DNA from: Collinsella sp. | Lineage (GTDB): Bacteria; Actinomycetota; Coriobacteriia; Coriobacteriales; Coriobacteriaceae | Direction: 5' to 3' | Assembly: GCA_019414645.1 (NCBI GenBank) | Contig: DXLP01000002.1 | Coordinates: forward strand, 48,291-112,290 | Length of the DNA stretch: 64,000 bases | Shown here: piece by piece, positions 24,869 to 32,998 of the stretch | Position numbering within the stretch: the stretch's first letter is position 1 | Layout: every line of letters begins with the position of its first letter | Program-made: the position numbers and the translations under genes | The notes under the pieces: generated by a model | Database searches by the model: none | The model's input: only the letters and a program-made list of their open reading frames with translations | What the model was told of the DNA's origin: nothing

Positions 24869-27019
24869 TTAGTACTGGCTCTCGTGCTTGCTAAAGAAGT
24901 CGAAGCGCGGGGGCAGCGGCTTCACGCGGTGCTCGCCGGGCTTCTCGCCCAGGCTCTCCACAAACTCATCCGTGGAGGCAAAGATGTTATCCCAGCTAAA
25001 GAAGGCGACCGGGTCGACGTCGAAGTACTCGCAGATGAGCTCACAGCCGGCCGGGACGATGCCGTGCATGAGCACGGTCGCCACGCGCAGCTCGCTAAAG
25101 GCGTCGACGAGGGCCTGCGCCATCGCGGCGTTTGCCTCATTACCCTCGAGCTTGTTGGCGGCCTTGGAGGCGTCGCTCCAGCGCTTGTTGGCGGCGCGTA
25201 GGTAGTCGTCGCACACGGCAAGCGCGCGGTGCGTCTCGAACTTGTACATGGCCTGTTCAAAGGCGAGGGCTGCCTGCTGGGCGGCTTCGATTACGGTGCC
25301 AGAAGCGGCGCCGGCGGGAATGCAACCGTTGCGATAGGGACTCTCGTCGCCCTCCTTGACGGCGACGCCGTAGAAGCAGCTGCGGGCCAGACGGTTGAAC
25401 ACGCCGGTCAGCAGCGCGCTCTCCTTAAGGGCGGGGTCGATGACGCGCTTGTCGTCGCAGGCGCGCACCTCGTTGCCGTCCTTGTCCTTGCCGGTTACGC
25501 GCGTGTCGTATGCCTTGGGACTAAAGCTCACCGGCTTCTCGGACAGGCCGAGCGACAGCCAGTGCGCGCGCATCTGCTCGCAGGTGTAGTGGTTGAGCAG
25601 GTCGTCTGCCGGCGGGGGAGGCGTCTGCGAGGACGAGCTGGCTTTTTTGCCCATGTAGAGCAGGTGATAGCAGGCGCTGACGGTGCTCTGCGTAAGATCC
25701 CAACCCAGGGCCTCCCACATGGCGGTCTGAGCTATGCAGTAGAAGTAGATGTTGTCCTGACCGATGAACTGGTAGATCTGAGCGTCGTCAGAGCACCACC
25801 AGTCGCGCCAGTCGAGCGAGCTGTGCTGGTAGGTGGGAGCGGGTACCTGCGTGGAATCGGCAGCGGGCTCGCCCATGAGGGCGGCATCCTGGGCGGCGAC
25901 GCCCTCGGTCACGCCGGCGGCCTTGGCATCGCGTGCGAGCACGGTACGCGTATAGCTGATGGGCGCCCACAGGCTCTCGGGCCAGCACCAGCAGGTGACG
26001 TCGGAGACGCCATCGACCTCGGGCACCGGAACGCCCCAGTCGATGTTGCCGGTGATGCGGAAGGGCACGAGCGCCTTGCCGCTGCGGAAACGCACGCCAC
26101 CGTTGGCGAGCACCGCGTGGGCATCGTCGCGCTCCTTCCAGCTGGGGAAGGTGACGGTAAAGCTGCTCTTGTTGCCCTCGGGCTCCAGGACGGTGTGCTC
26201 GGGAAGCTGATCCTCAACGGCATCGAAGGCCTCGCGGAACTTGTTCTGGATGTAGAGCTGAGCCGGCAGCAGCCACTCCTCCATGGTCTTGGAGACCACG
26301 GAACGAACCTGCGGGTTCTGGGCGAGCTTGGCGGTATAGGTCTTCATAAAGTCGAGGTAGGCCGGCAGGTCGAAGTAGAGGTTGTCGACCGGGCGCAGCT
26401 CGGGCACCTCGCCGGTGAGCTGGCTCTTAGGCGCGATGAGCTCCTCGGGCTCAAACTGGTGGCCCAGGTCGCACTCGTCGGCATAGGCCTTCTCGGACTT
26501 GCAGCCCTGGATGGGGCAGCGGCCGATCACCTGACGGCCGTTGAGGAACGTGCCGGCCTTGGCATCGTAGAACTGCAGCGTGGAGCGCTTGGAGATGGTG
26601 CCCTGCTCGTGCAGGCGCTCGATAATCTCGGCGGTCACCTCGTTGTGAATCTGCGCAGCCGGCTCAAGGCCCGAGCCGCCGTAGATATCGCAGCTGATGT
26701 TGTAGTTGTTGAGGGTCGCTGCTTGGCGGGAGTGATTGGACTCGACGTACTCGTTAATGGACTTGTCGTAGCCCTCGTTCTCCTTGAGCTTGCGGTAGCT
26801 CTCCATGATGGGCGAGCCGTAGCAGTCGGTGCCCGAGGTGAAGATGACGTTCTCACGGCCCAGGCGGTCGCGCAGGAAGCGGGCGAAGAAGTCGGCAGGG
26901 ACAAAGACGCCGCCAACGTGGCCAAAGTGAAGGCCCTTGTTGCCGTAGGGCTCGCCGGCGGTAACGATGGCGCGGCGAGGCCAGCTGGGACGGTCGTTCA
27001 TGGAGTATTTGGATGCCAT
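24869..27019 (-). CDS. metG: Methionyl-tRNA synthetase with an altered KMSKS region
   Basis: 716 residues from ATG 27019 (AAGGAG seven bases upstream). The class I signature HxGH appears as LHFGHVGG near residue 30 after IVTAGEPYGNKG. The connective domain has a zinc knuckle-like CPIQGCKSEKAYADEC. GQDNIYFYCIAQTAMWEALG is the typical stretch before the second signature. Where KMSKS is expected the protein has YMGKKASSSSQTPPPP, so the canonical pattern is replaced by KKASSS. It charges tRNA-Met with methionine. No C-terminal EMAP-like tRNA-binding domain is seen. It is a single gene with no T-box leader visible. Confidence 0.85.
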   Translation of the reverse strand: MASKYSMNDRPSWPRRAIVTAGEPYGNKGLHFGHVGGVFVPADFFARFLRDRLGRENVIFTSGTDCYGSPIMESYRKLKENEGYDKSINEYVESNHSRQAATLNNYNISCDIYGGSGLEPAAQIHNEVTAEIIERLHEQGTISKRSTLQFYDAKAGTFLNGRQVIGRCPIQGCKSEKAYADECDLGHQFEPEELIAPKSQLTGEVPELRPVDNLYFDLPAYLDFMKTYTAKLAQNPQVRSVVSKTMEEWLLPAQLYIQNKFREAFDAVEDQLPEHTVLEPEGNKSSFTVTFPSWKERDDAHAVLANGGVRFRSGKALVPFRITGNIDWGVPVPEVDGVSDVTCWCWPESLWAPISYTRTVLARDAKAAGVTEGVAAQDAALMGEPAADSTQVPAPTYQHSSLDWRDWWCSDDAQIYQFIGQDNIYFYCIAQTAMWEALGWDLTQSTVSACYHLLYMGKKASSSSQTPPPPADDLLNHYTCEQMRAHWLSLGLSEKPVSFSPKAYDTRVTGKDKDGNEVRACDDKRVIDPALKESALLTGVFNRLARSCFYGVAVKEGDESPYRNGCIPAGAASGTVIEAAQQAALAFEQAMYKFETHRALAVCDDYLRAANKRWSDASKAANKLEGNEANAAMAQALVDAFSELRVATVLMHGIVPAGCELICEYFDVDPVAFFSWDNIFASTDEFVESLGEKPGEHRVKPLPPRFDFFSKHESQY

Positions 27020-27151
27020 GGGGCTCCTTCGCATATGGTGAGGGCGCGGCCGGGCGCGGGGCTCGGCGGCGCGGTGGTCAATTCGTGCATATCGTTCGAC
27101 ATTATCGCACATGCGGGCGGGTGCGTGGCAGGGGCGCTATCCTAAGATGCT

Positions 27152-27718
27152 ATGAATGAGATTTCCAACATACATGCGTTTGAAGACGAGGATTTTCTGC
27201 ACGCTTGCTTCGTGTGGGGGATGGTCGTAGTCGGCGTGTTTGCCGTGTGCCTGGTGCCGGTGTTTATGCTGCTGGGCGGACCCGCGGACCTGGATGCGGC
27301 TGACGCGGGCGGTTGGACGGCGGTCGTGGGCTGGATAGTCGGCTTGGCTGCGATCTCAATGGCGTCGTTCGCCGTGCACGAGCTGGTGCACGGTGTGTTT
27401 TTTAAGCTGCTGGCGCCTGCGGGCGCGAAGGTGACCTTTGGGGCGAATCGCGAGACAGCGATGATCTATGCCTGCGCCGAAGGCGTTGTGTATTCTCGCC
27501 GGCGGTACGTGGCGGTTTGCCTGGCGCCGACGGTTGTTGTGACGGCAACGCTTGCCCTGGGGTTTGCGTTTTCGGGCTATCCGCTGCTGTGCTATCTGGC
27601 GGCCGGCTTGCATTTGTCAGGCTGTGTGGGCGACTGGTATTACGTGCGGACCATTTTGCGCGACCGCCGCATTGTCGCCTGCGAGGATACGTCCTTTGGC
27701 GTGCGCTTTTTCGGGTGA
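27152..27718 (+). CDS. DUF3267-type membrane zincin-like protein
   Basis: 188 residues with four hydrophobic segments (two before and two after the motif). The helix SMASFAVHELVHGVFFKLL carries HExxH (HELVH), the metal-binding and catalytic motif of gluzincins; a later conserved region is FGANRETAMIYACAEG and then LAPTVVV. This matches DUF3267, predicted integral-membrane metallopeptidases of unknown substrate. The ribosome site is weak. The stop codon lies ten bases before queH, so the two genes form an operon, though no functional link is evident. Confidence 0.8.
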   Translation: MNEISNIHAFEDEDFLHACFVWGMVVVGVFAVCLVPVFMLLGGPADLDAADAGGWTAVVGWIVGLAAISMASFAVHELVHGVFFKLLAPAGAKVTFGANRETAMIYACAEGVVYSRRRYVAVCLAPTVVVTATLALGFAFSGYPLLCYLAAGLHLSGCVGDWYYVRTILRDRRIVACEDTSFGVRFFG

Positions 27719-27728
27719 GGAGATGTTG

Positions 27729-28304
27729 ATGAAGCCGTTGTTGTTGCACGCTTGCTGCGCGCCGTGCTCGCTTGAGCCGGTCCGCCTGCTGCGCGAGGAA
27801 GGGTTTGAGCCCACGATTTGCTGGACCAACCCCAATATTCAGCCGCACGATGAATGGCAGCGTCGCCTGGACGAGCTGCGCCGGTGGTGTGCCGATGGCG
27901 ACATCGAGCTTATCGAGGCGGGGGAGGACCGTGAGCGTTGGGAGGCCGGCGTGGCCCCGCTGGGCGCCGATCGAGCCCGTCGCTGTCGCGCATGCTATGC
28001 CCTGCGCCTGGCCGAGGCATGCCGAGTGGCCCAGGAGCGCGGGTTTGAGTTTGTGGGTACGACGCTCGCCGTCTCGCCGTATCAGCTGTTCGACACCTGC
28101 AATGATGTGTTGGAGCGTCTGGCTGCCGCCCGCGGTCTCACTCCGGTGATTCGCGATTTTCGTCCGTATTACCCCGAGGCGACACGCCGTTCGCGCGAGC
28201 TGGGCATGTATCGGCAGAACTACTGTGGTTGCCGCTTCTCGGCTGTCGAGGCGGCCATGGACCGCGCCCGCATCCGCGACGAGCGCAAAGCGTCCAAAAA
28301 GTAG
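27729..28304 (+). CDS. queH: Epoxyqueuosine reductase QueH
   Basis: 191 residues from ATG 27729, six bases after GAGGAG; ATG 27723 touches the site. All family hallmarks are present: LLLHACCAPCS at the N-terminus, DRARRCRACYALRL in the middle, the TTLAVSPYQ segment and YCGCRFS near the end. QueH (DUF208) reduces epoxyqueuosine to queuosine in tRNA, the last step of the pathway, using an Fe-S cluster bound by these cysteines; it replaces the unrelated QueG. queA follows 65 bp downstream and tgt is at 33.2 kb, so the final steps of queuosine synthesis are grouped here. Confidence 0.93.
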   Translation: MKPLLLHACCAPCSLEPVRLLREEGFEPTICWTNPNIQPHDEWQRRLDELRRWCADGDIELIEAGEDRERWEAGVAPLGADRARRCRACYALRLAEACRVAQERGFEFVGTTLAVSPYQLFDTCNDVLERLAAARGLTPVIRDFRPYYPEATRRSRELGMYRQNYCGCRFSAVEAAMDRARIRDERKASKK

Positions 28305-28368
28305 TTCTTTTGAGCTGGCAGCCTGCTAGGATGTAGAGCGGACTATAGCTATATAAGGAGTATCCGAC

Positions 28369-29586
28369 GTGTCTATGCGTACCGATGATTTTGACTACAA
28401 CCTTCCCGAGGAACTGATTGCCCAAGCTCCTGCCGAGCCGCGCGACTCCTGCCGCCTGCTGGTGGTGGATCGCAAGGGCTCCCAGGCGGGAACGCCGCTG
28501 GAGCACGGCGGTACCGTTGAGCACCGCATCTTCCGCGACATCATCGACTATATCGAGCCTGGCGATGTGCTCGTCATCAACAAGACGCGCGTGATGCCGG
28601 CCCGCCTGATCGGTCGCAAGGAGGGCTCGGGCGGCGTGGTCGAGACGCTGCTGCTCAAGCGCCGCGAAGATGTTGACCCGCTGGGCCACGTTTGGGAGTG
28701 CCTGGTCAAGCCGGGTAAGCGCCTGAAGCCCGGTGCTCAGATTGAGTATCGTGCGGGCGGCGCCCATGCGCCCGAGGGGGCTCCCGTGGTGCTGACGGCC
28801 GAGGTCATCGACTTTGTCACCGATAGCCGCGGCGGCCGCCTGGTGCGTTTTGAGCCGGCCGGTTGCAATGCCGCCGGCGAGCCGCGCACGCTCGACGAGG
28901 CCATCCATGCTGCCGGCCACGTGCCGCTGCCGCCCTACATTACCGATTACGAGGGCGATCCCGAGAAGTACCAGACCGTCTACGCCATGAAAGAGGAACA
29001 CTCGGCTGCAGCTCCCACGGCGGGTCTGCACTTTACTTCCGAGCTCATGGCCGCTATCGAGGCCAAGGGTGCGAAGTTTGCCGCCGTCGAGCTCGAGGTG
29101 GGCATCGATACCTTCCGCTTGGTGGAGGAGGACGACCCCACGCAGCACGTCATGCACACCGAGCGCTACCACGTGTCGCAGGAAGTTGTCGACGCCGTGC
29201 ATAAGGCGAAAGCCGAGGGTCATCGTGTGATCGCCGTCGGCACTACCGCGGTGCGCTCGCTCGAGAGCGCGTTTGACGCAGAAGCCCCGGTGTTCGATCC
29301 GGCCGTGACGGCGCGCTATTTTGAAGGCCGCGAGGACGGAGCCGACACGCTTGGCCGCGGTGACATCGTGGTGCGCGAGAACGCCACGACGCAGCTCTAC
29401 CTCATGCCCGGCTCGACCTATCACGTGGTAGACGCGCTGATCACGAACTTCCACGTGCCGCGCTCCACGCTCATGATGCTCGTAAGCGCACTTGCCACCC
29501 GCGACCAGATCATGGATGCCTACGCCGCTGCTATCGAAGAACGCTACCGCTTCTTCAGCTTTGGTGACGCCATGCTCATCTTGTAG
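28369..29586 (+). CDS. queA: S-adenosylmethionine:tRNA ribosyltransferase-isomerase QueA
   Basis: 405 residues from GTG 28369 (AAGGAG eight bases upstream; ATG 28375 is an alternative). The start FDYNLPEELIAQAPAEPRDSCRLLV, the VLVINKTRVMPARL segment, the AAPTAGLHFT motif, the TYHVVDALITNFHVPRSTL motif and the C-terminal YRFFSFGDAMLI are all diagnostic. The enzyme transfers a ribosyl moiety from SAM to 7-aminomethyl-7-deazaguanine in tRNA, giving epoxyqueuosine. The length is slightly above the ~345 usual, through insertions after residue ~35 and ~135. Directly after its stop codon begins a structured intergenic element. Confidence 0.95.
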   Translation: MSMRTDDFDYNLPEELIAQAPAEPRDSCRLLVVDRKGSQAGTPLEHGGTVEHRIFRDIIDYIEPGDVLVINKTRVMPARLIGRKEGSGGVVETLLLKRREDVDPLGHVWECLVKPGKRLKPGAQIEYRAGGAHAPEGAPVVLTAEVIDFVTDSRGGRLVRFEPAGCNAAGEPRTLDEAIHAAGHVPLPPYITDYEGDPEKYQTVYAMKEEHSAAAPTAGLHFTSELMAAIEAKGAKFAAVELEVGIDTFRLVEEDDPTQHVMHTERYHVSQEVVDAVHKAKAEGHRVIAVGTTAVRSLESAFDAEAPVFDPAVTARYFEGREDGADTLGRGDIVVRENATTQLYLMPGSTYHVVDALITNFHVPRSTLMMLVSALATRDQIMDAYAAAIEERYRFFSFGDAMLIL

Positions 29587-29810
29587 GTTACGGCGTTTTA
29601 CAAACGCCGTAACCGGTCGACGCTGCGCGGGCCGCATTTGGACAATCTGACGTTCAACTTCAAGGGCGCGACCAGAAGGTCAGCGCCCTTTCGTTTCACG
29701 TCACCTTGCCTCAAATGCGACCCGCTCGCTGTCGTTGCCAAAACACCGGCATTTCTTTGGTTGTCAACAAAACATCGGTGTAGTCATTGGGGACGTTCTT
29801 AAACGACTAC
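29586..29810 (+). ncRNA. Structured intergenic element A, copy 1
   Basis: Three paired regions are visible. Hairpin I (29586-29614) has 13-bp arms around TAC and touches the queA stop codon. Stem II pairs 29627-29640 with 29712-29725 (13 of 14 bp). Inside it, hairpin III pairs 29662-29669 with 29683-29690 and is capped by GACC-AGAA-GGTC with a one-base bulge. The conserved unpaired pieces are GACGCTGCGCGG before stem II and CCGCTCGCTG...CGTTGCCAAAACA after it. A second copy at 32794-32998 keeps the same shape and unpaired pieces but changes the stem sequences in a compensatory way. It may be an RNA, or a palindromic mobile repeat; hairpin I could also end the queA transcript. Confidence 0.55.
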
Positions 29811-29830
29811 CTTGCATCAATCTAAATAAG

Positions 29831-29891
29831 TTGCGGTGAGATAGTTCTTGAATTGGCCTTTTTGGGCTAAACAGGAACTATCTCACCGCAA
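29831..29891. repeat. Palindromic repeat family B, copy 1
   Basis: TTGCGGTGAGATAGTTC (29831-29847) is a perfect 17-bp inverted repeat of 29875-29891, and an inner stem TTGGCC / GGCTAA adds a second pairing. The family recurs at 35345-35407 and, truncated, from 62876. It sits at the 3' end of the coiled-coil protein gene and could terminate it, with TTTTTT on the minus strand not visible but AT-rich flanks present. Confidence 0.7.
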
Positions 29892-29920
29892 CTGCGTTGA
29901 GCGTTTTTTTGGCGGCTGGT

Positions 29921-31696
29921 TTACTTGCTCGCGAACAGCCAGACTAGGATGATCACCAGGATTGCGGCGACGATGCAGACGATGGCGCCGGTGAATTTGA
30001 TGCGTGAGTCGCGGGTGCGCTCGCGCACCGCGTCCTCGGTGGCCTCGAGCTGGGCGACTTCTCGCTCGGTCTCGGCGTGTTCGGCTTTGTCTCGGGCCAA
30101 GGATCCTGCAAGCGACTCAGTGATCTCTGGATGGTCATGTACCTCGGTCGCCTGCTCGATGATCGACTGTGCATGTGCGGCATCTGCTTGGGCGTTGGCG
30201 ATGCTTTGCTCTTGGTCGCGGCGTGCCTTGTCCTCGGCGGCGATCTTCTCGCGCAGTTCGCGCTGGCGCGTCGTGGCGGCAGTTTTCGCCGTCTGCAGCT
30301 CGTCGCGCGCGGCATCAGCCTCAGTCGTCACGGCTTGGTGCGCGCGTTTGGCTTCGGCAATGGGGGCTTGAGCCTGCTCGACGGCCTGCTCGGCTGCGGC
30401 AAGCGAGTGCTCAAGGTCGGCGGTGATGCGCGGGACATCTTCTTCGGCTTTACGCAGGGCATCTGCCGTGTCGGAGATCTGCATCGAGAGCTCGCTGGTG
30501 CGCACCGTATAGTTGGCGGGATTTGCCGAGGGATTGCGTTGCAGCTCGGCATACTCATGACGCAGCGTCTCGAGCTGGGCGCGCGTGGCGTCGACGGTTT
30601 GTTGTGCGGCGGCAATGCCGGCGTCTCGCTCGGCCTGCACCTTGTCGCGGATGCGCTTGGAATCCTCAAGACGTCGAACGAGGCGGTTGCCGGTCTCGCG
30701 CGAGCTTGCCTCGCGGGCCTCCACGGCGTCGAGCGCGGCCTTCAGGCGGAGCTCGGTCGCGTCATCCTCTGTCTTCATTTGTTCGAGCTGACTCTTGAGC
30801 TCTGTCGCTTTGGCGGCGTGGGCATCACGGTCAATCTCGGCTGCCGCAGCGGTCTTTTGCGCTGTGGCGATCGCCTGACGCTGGTCGGCGACGATCTGGT
30901 CGTAGCGGCCTGCGATATCCTGGCGCGTCTCGAGCTCCTCGGCCTGATCGACAATGCGCTGCTCAAGTTCGGCCAGGTGGGCGCGGGCATCGGCAAGTGC
31001 CTTTTTCGCGGCGTTCATCTCGCGCATGGCCGAGGCGCCCTGGGCAATAAAGGTGCCCACGGCGTTCGCGGTGTTCGAGACAGCGGTCCCCAGATCGCGG
31101 TTCGCGTCGGGGGAGTGCGGGGCGATCGGGCGAGCGGTGTCGACAGCGTCCGCATCGGCAGCCTGCGGCGCGGCGATATTGCCGGTACCGCCCTCGACCA
31201 CAGAAAAGCCCGCTGCGTGCGGATCGACCGCATCGGCGCCAATCGTGGGGTGCTCGAGCTGCAGAAACGAGGGCATGGTGCTGCCCTGGTCGGCAACGGG
31301 GGTCTCGCCGGGTACAAAGGTCGAGGCCGCCTCGGCGGCCTCCTCTTCCTCGGCATCAATATCGGCATCGGCCACGGCGTCTTTCATCGCTTTGACGGCA
31401 TCCATCATGGAGTCCATGACGGCATCGAGCTCTTCTTCCGAAGACACCTCGATGGGGCCCGCTGCTTGCGGGGCGGGGTCCGTGTCAGGTTCGGCATCGC
31501 TCGGCTCCGGCTGCTCGCTTTCATCATGCTCGACAGTATCGTCTGTGTCTGTTGCCTTATCCGCACCGGCGTGCGCATCTGCGGTGGCGGGCGCATCGGT
31601 GGAGGCGTCGACGCAGGTAGGAGTATCGCAGTCGTCGACGGCGTCTTCGGAATGATCAATATGCTGCTGAGTCTGGGGGTCCAGCTCGTCTGTCAT
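29921..31696 (-). CDS. Acidic coiled-coil protein with C-terminal membrane anchor
   Basis: About 591 residues from ATG 31696 (nine bases after GAGGAG; ATG 31702 is closer to the site). The first ~200 residues are acidic and low in complexity (Asp/Glu/Ala/Thr), followed by ~350 residues of long alpha-helical coiled coil rich in Ala/Glu/Gln/Arg heptads, and one C-terminal membrane helix (FTGAIVCIVAAILVIILVWLF) with a two-residue tail. No signal peptide is present, so the coiled coil should be cytoplasmic and tail-anchored. No enzymatic motif is visible. Its role, perhaps as a scaffold at the membrane, is only a guess; I do not recognise the family. Confidence 0.7.
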   Translation of the reverse strand: MTDELDPQTQQHIDHSEDAVDDCDTPTCVDASTDAPATADAHAGADKATDTDDTVEHDESEQPEPSDAEPDTDPAPQAAGPIEVSSEEELDAVMDSMMDAVKAMKDAVADADIDAEEEEAAEAASTFVPGETPVADQGSTMPSFLQLEHPTIGADAVDPHAAGFSVVEGGTGNIAAPQAADADAVDTARPIAPHSPDANRDLGTAVSNTANAVGTFIAQGASAMREMNAAKKALADARAHLAELEQRIVDQAEELETRQDIAGRYDQIVADQRQAIATAQKTAAAAEIDRDAHAAKATELKSQLEQMKTEDDATELRLKAALDAVEAREASSRETGNRLVRRLEDSKRIRDKVQAERDAGIAAAQQTVDATRAQLETLRHEYAELQRNPSANPANYTVRTSELSMQISDTADALRKAEEDVPRITADLEHSLAAAEQAVEQAQAPIAEAKRAHQAVTTEADAARDELQTAKTAATTRQRELREKIAAEDKARRDQEQSIANAQADAAHAQSIIEQATEVHDHPEITESLAGSLARDKAEHAETEREVAQLEATEDAVRERTRDSRIKFTGAIVCIVAAILVIILVWLFASK

Positions 31697-31990
31697 AGGC
31701 ATGTGCTCCTCATCGTTGTTTGTCACCCTATGATAAAGTCTCGCGCCGACATCCCACGCGCTGCAGCAAAGTTTCAAAACGTGTTCGATGGCTCGATCTG
31801 ATAACGATAACTCGGCCGCTTTATCCAGTTTGTACTTGACAATCCCTTCGCCGAACGACGTGGTGCCGTTCGCCTACCGCGGTCTTTTATTTTCGCTTGA
31901 ACACGCTAAAGTTGCATCTCAGCTTTTGGCGCGTGAAGTTGGATACGCGCAGTCGGCGGGCGTGCCCGTCGCGATTTGAAAGGACTTTGT

Positions 31991-32791
31991 ATGGGACTTT
32001 TCACTGGTAAGACCGTGATCGTCACCGGCGGCGGCAAGGCCACGCTTAAGGACGGTTCCGCTGGCTCCATCGGCTACGGCATCGATATCGCATTTGCCAA
32101 GGAGGGCGCGAACCTCGTCATCACCGGCCGCAACGTCGCCAAGCTCGAGGCCGCCAAGGAGTCTCTCGAGGCCGAGTACGGTGTCAAGGTTCTGCCTGTT
32201 CAGGCCGATGTCTCGGCTGGCCAGGATAACGAGGCCGTTGTCCAGAACGTCATCGACAAGGCCATTGAGGAGTTCGGCCGCATCGACGCCGTCGTCAACA
32301 ATGCTCAGGCCAGCGCCTCGGGTGTGACCATCGCCGATCACACCATGGATCAGTTTAACCTGGCCATTTACTCCGGTCTGTATGCTACCTATCTGTACAT
32401 GCAGAAGGCCTATCCGCACCTGAAGGAGACCAAGGGCTCCGTGGTCAACTTTGCCTCGGGCGCCGGCCTGTTTGGCAACTATGGCCAGTGCAGCTATGCT
32501 GCCGCCAAGGAGGGCATCCGCGGCCTGACCCGCGTTGCCGCCAACGAGTGGGGCAAGGACGGCATCAACGTCAATATCGTTTGCCCGCTTGCTTGGACCG
32601 CTGCGCTCGAGAACTTCCAGGATGCTTACCCCGAGGCTTTCAAGGCCAACGTCCACATGCCGCCGGCAGGCCACTACGGCGACGTCGAGAAGGAGATCGG
32701 CCGCGTGGTCGTTCAGCTCTGCGGTCCCGACTTTAAGTACATGAACGGCGAGACCGTCACCCTCGAGGGTGGCATGGGCCAGCGGCCCTAA
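31991..32791 (+). CDS. SDR family NAD(P)-dependent oxidoreductase
   Basis: 266 residues from ATG 31991 (AAAGGA seven bases upstream). The cofactor loop begins TVIVTGGGKA and continues with a short insertion before GSIGYGIDIAF; the classic TGxxxGxG is thus split. NNAQ replaces the usual NNAG. The catalytic triad is present: Ser in NFASGAGLFG, Tyr and Lys in SYAAAKEG. The remaining pattern (INVNIVCPLAWT, GETVTLEGGMG) is typical of classical SDR enzymes. The substrate is unknown. Bile-acid hydroxysteroid dehydrogenases also belong to this superfamily and occur in this bacterial group, but nothing specific supports that here. A structured element follows its stop codon. Confidence 0.85.
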   Translation: MGLFTGKTVIVTGGGKATLKDGSAGSIGYGIDIAFAKEGANLVITGRNVAKLEAAKESLEAEYGVKVLPVQADVSAGQDNEAVVQNVIDKAIEEFGRIDAVVNNAQASASGVTIADHTMDQFNLAIYSGLYATYLYMQKAYPHLKETKGSVVNFASGAGLFGNYGQCSYAAAKEGIRGLTRVAANEWGKDGINVNIVCPLAWTAALENFQDAYPEAFKANVHMPPAGHYGDVEKEIGRVVVQLCGPDFKYMNGETVTLEGGMGQRP

Positions 32792-32793
32792 GA

Positions 32794-32998
32794 GTTACGC
32801 GGTTTTACCAAACCGCGTAGCCAGTTGACGCTGCGCGGTCACCAGAGCGACAACTTGTCATTCAAAGAGGGCGGCATGACCAGAAGGTCTATGCCGTCCT
32901 CTTTTCATGCCAATTTGTTCGCTCTGGTGACCGCTCGCTGACGTTGCCAAAACATCGGTGTTGCTGGAGTAGTCGTTGGGGACGTTCTTAAATGACTA
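32794..32998 (+). ncRNA. Structured intergenic element A, copy 2
   Basis: Hairpin I (32794-32821, 12-bp arms, TACC loop) starts two bases after the SDR stop codon. Stem II pairs 32835-32850 with 32919-32934, perfect over 16 bp. Hairpin III pairs 32867-32877 with 32891-32901 and is capped by GACC-AGAA-GGTC with a one-base 3' bulge, as in copy 1. The unpaired pieces GACGCTGCGCGG, CCGCTCGCTG and CGTTGCCAAAACA are the same as in copy 1. A short TAGTC...GACTA hairpin (repeat C) follows both copies. A relation to known Coriobacteria/Collinsella RNA motifs or to palindromic repeats should be tested before calling it new. Confidence 0.55.

Noticed and set aside
25229..27145. 638-codon + strand frame over metG
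   Set aside because: Antisense to metG; the product is Val/Gly/Ala-rich without motifs.
29586..29810. Integron attC site as an explanation of element A
   Set aside because: Although long and imperfectly palindromic, it lacks the GTTRRRY/RYYYAAC core sites and there are no gene cassettes or integrase nearby.
30077..31801. 574-codon + strand frame over the coiled-coil gene
   Set aside because: Both strands are open because of Ala/Glu/Gln-rich codons. The minus strand has the ribosome site, coiled-coil heptads and a membrane anchor, so it was chosen.
31788..31979. 63-codon + strand frame between the coiled-coil gene and the SDR gene
   Set aside because: No ribosome binding site and no family likeness; it probably reflects the leader of the SDR gene.
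31991..32791. Bile-acid hydroxysteroid dehydrogenase
   Set aside because: The genus-level context makes it tempting, but there is no substrate-specific motif that I can recognise; kept as a generic SDR.
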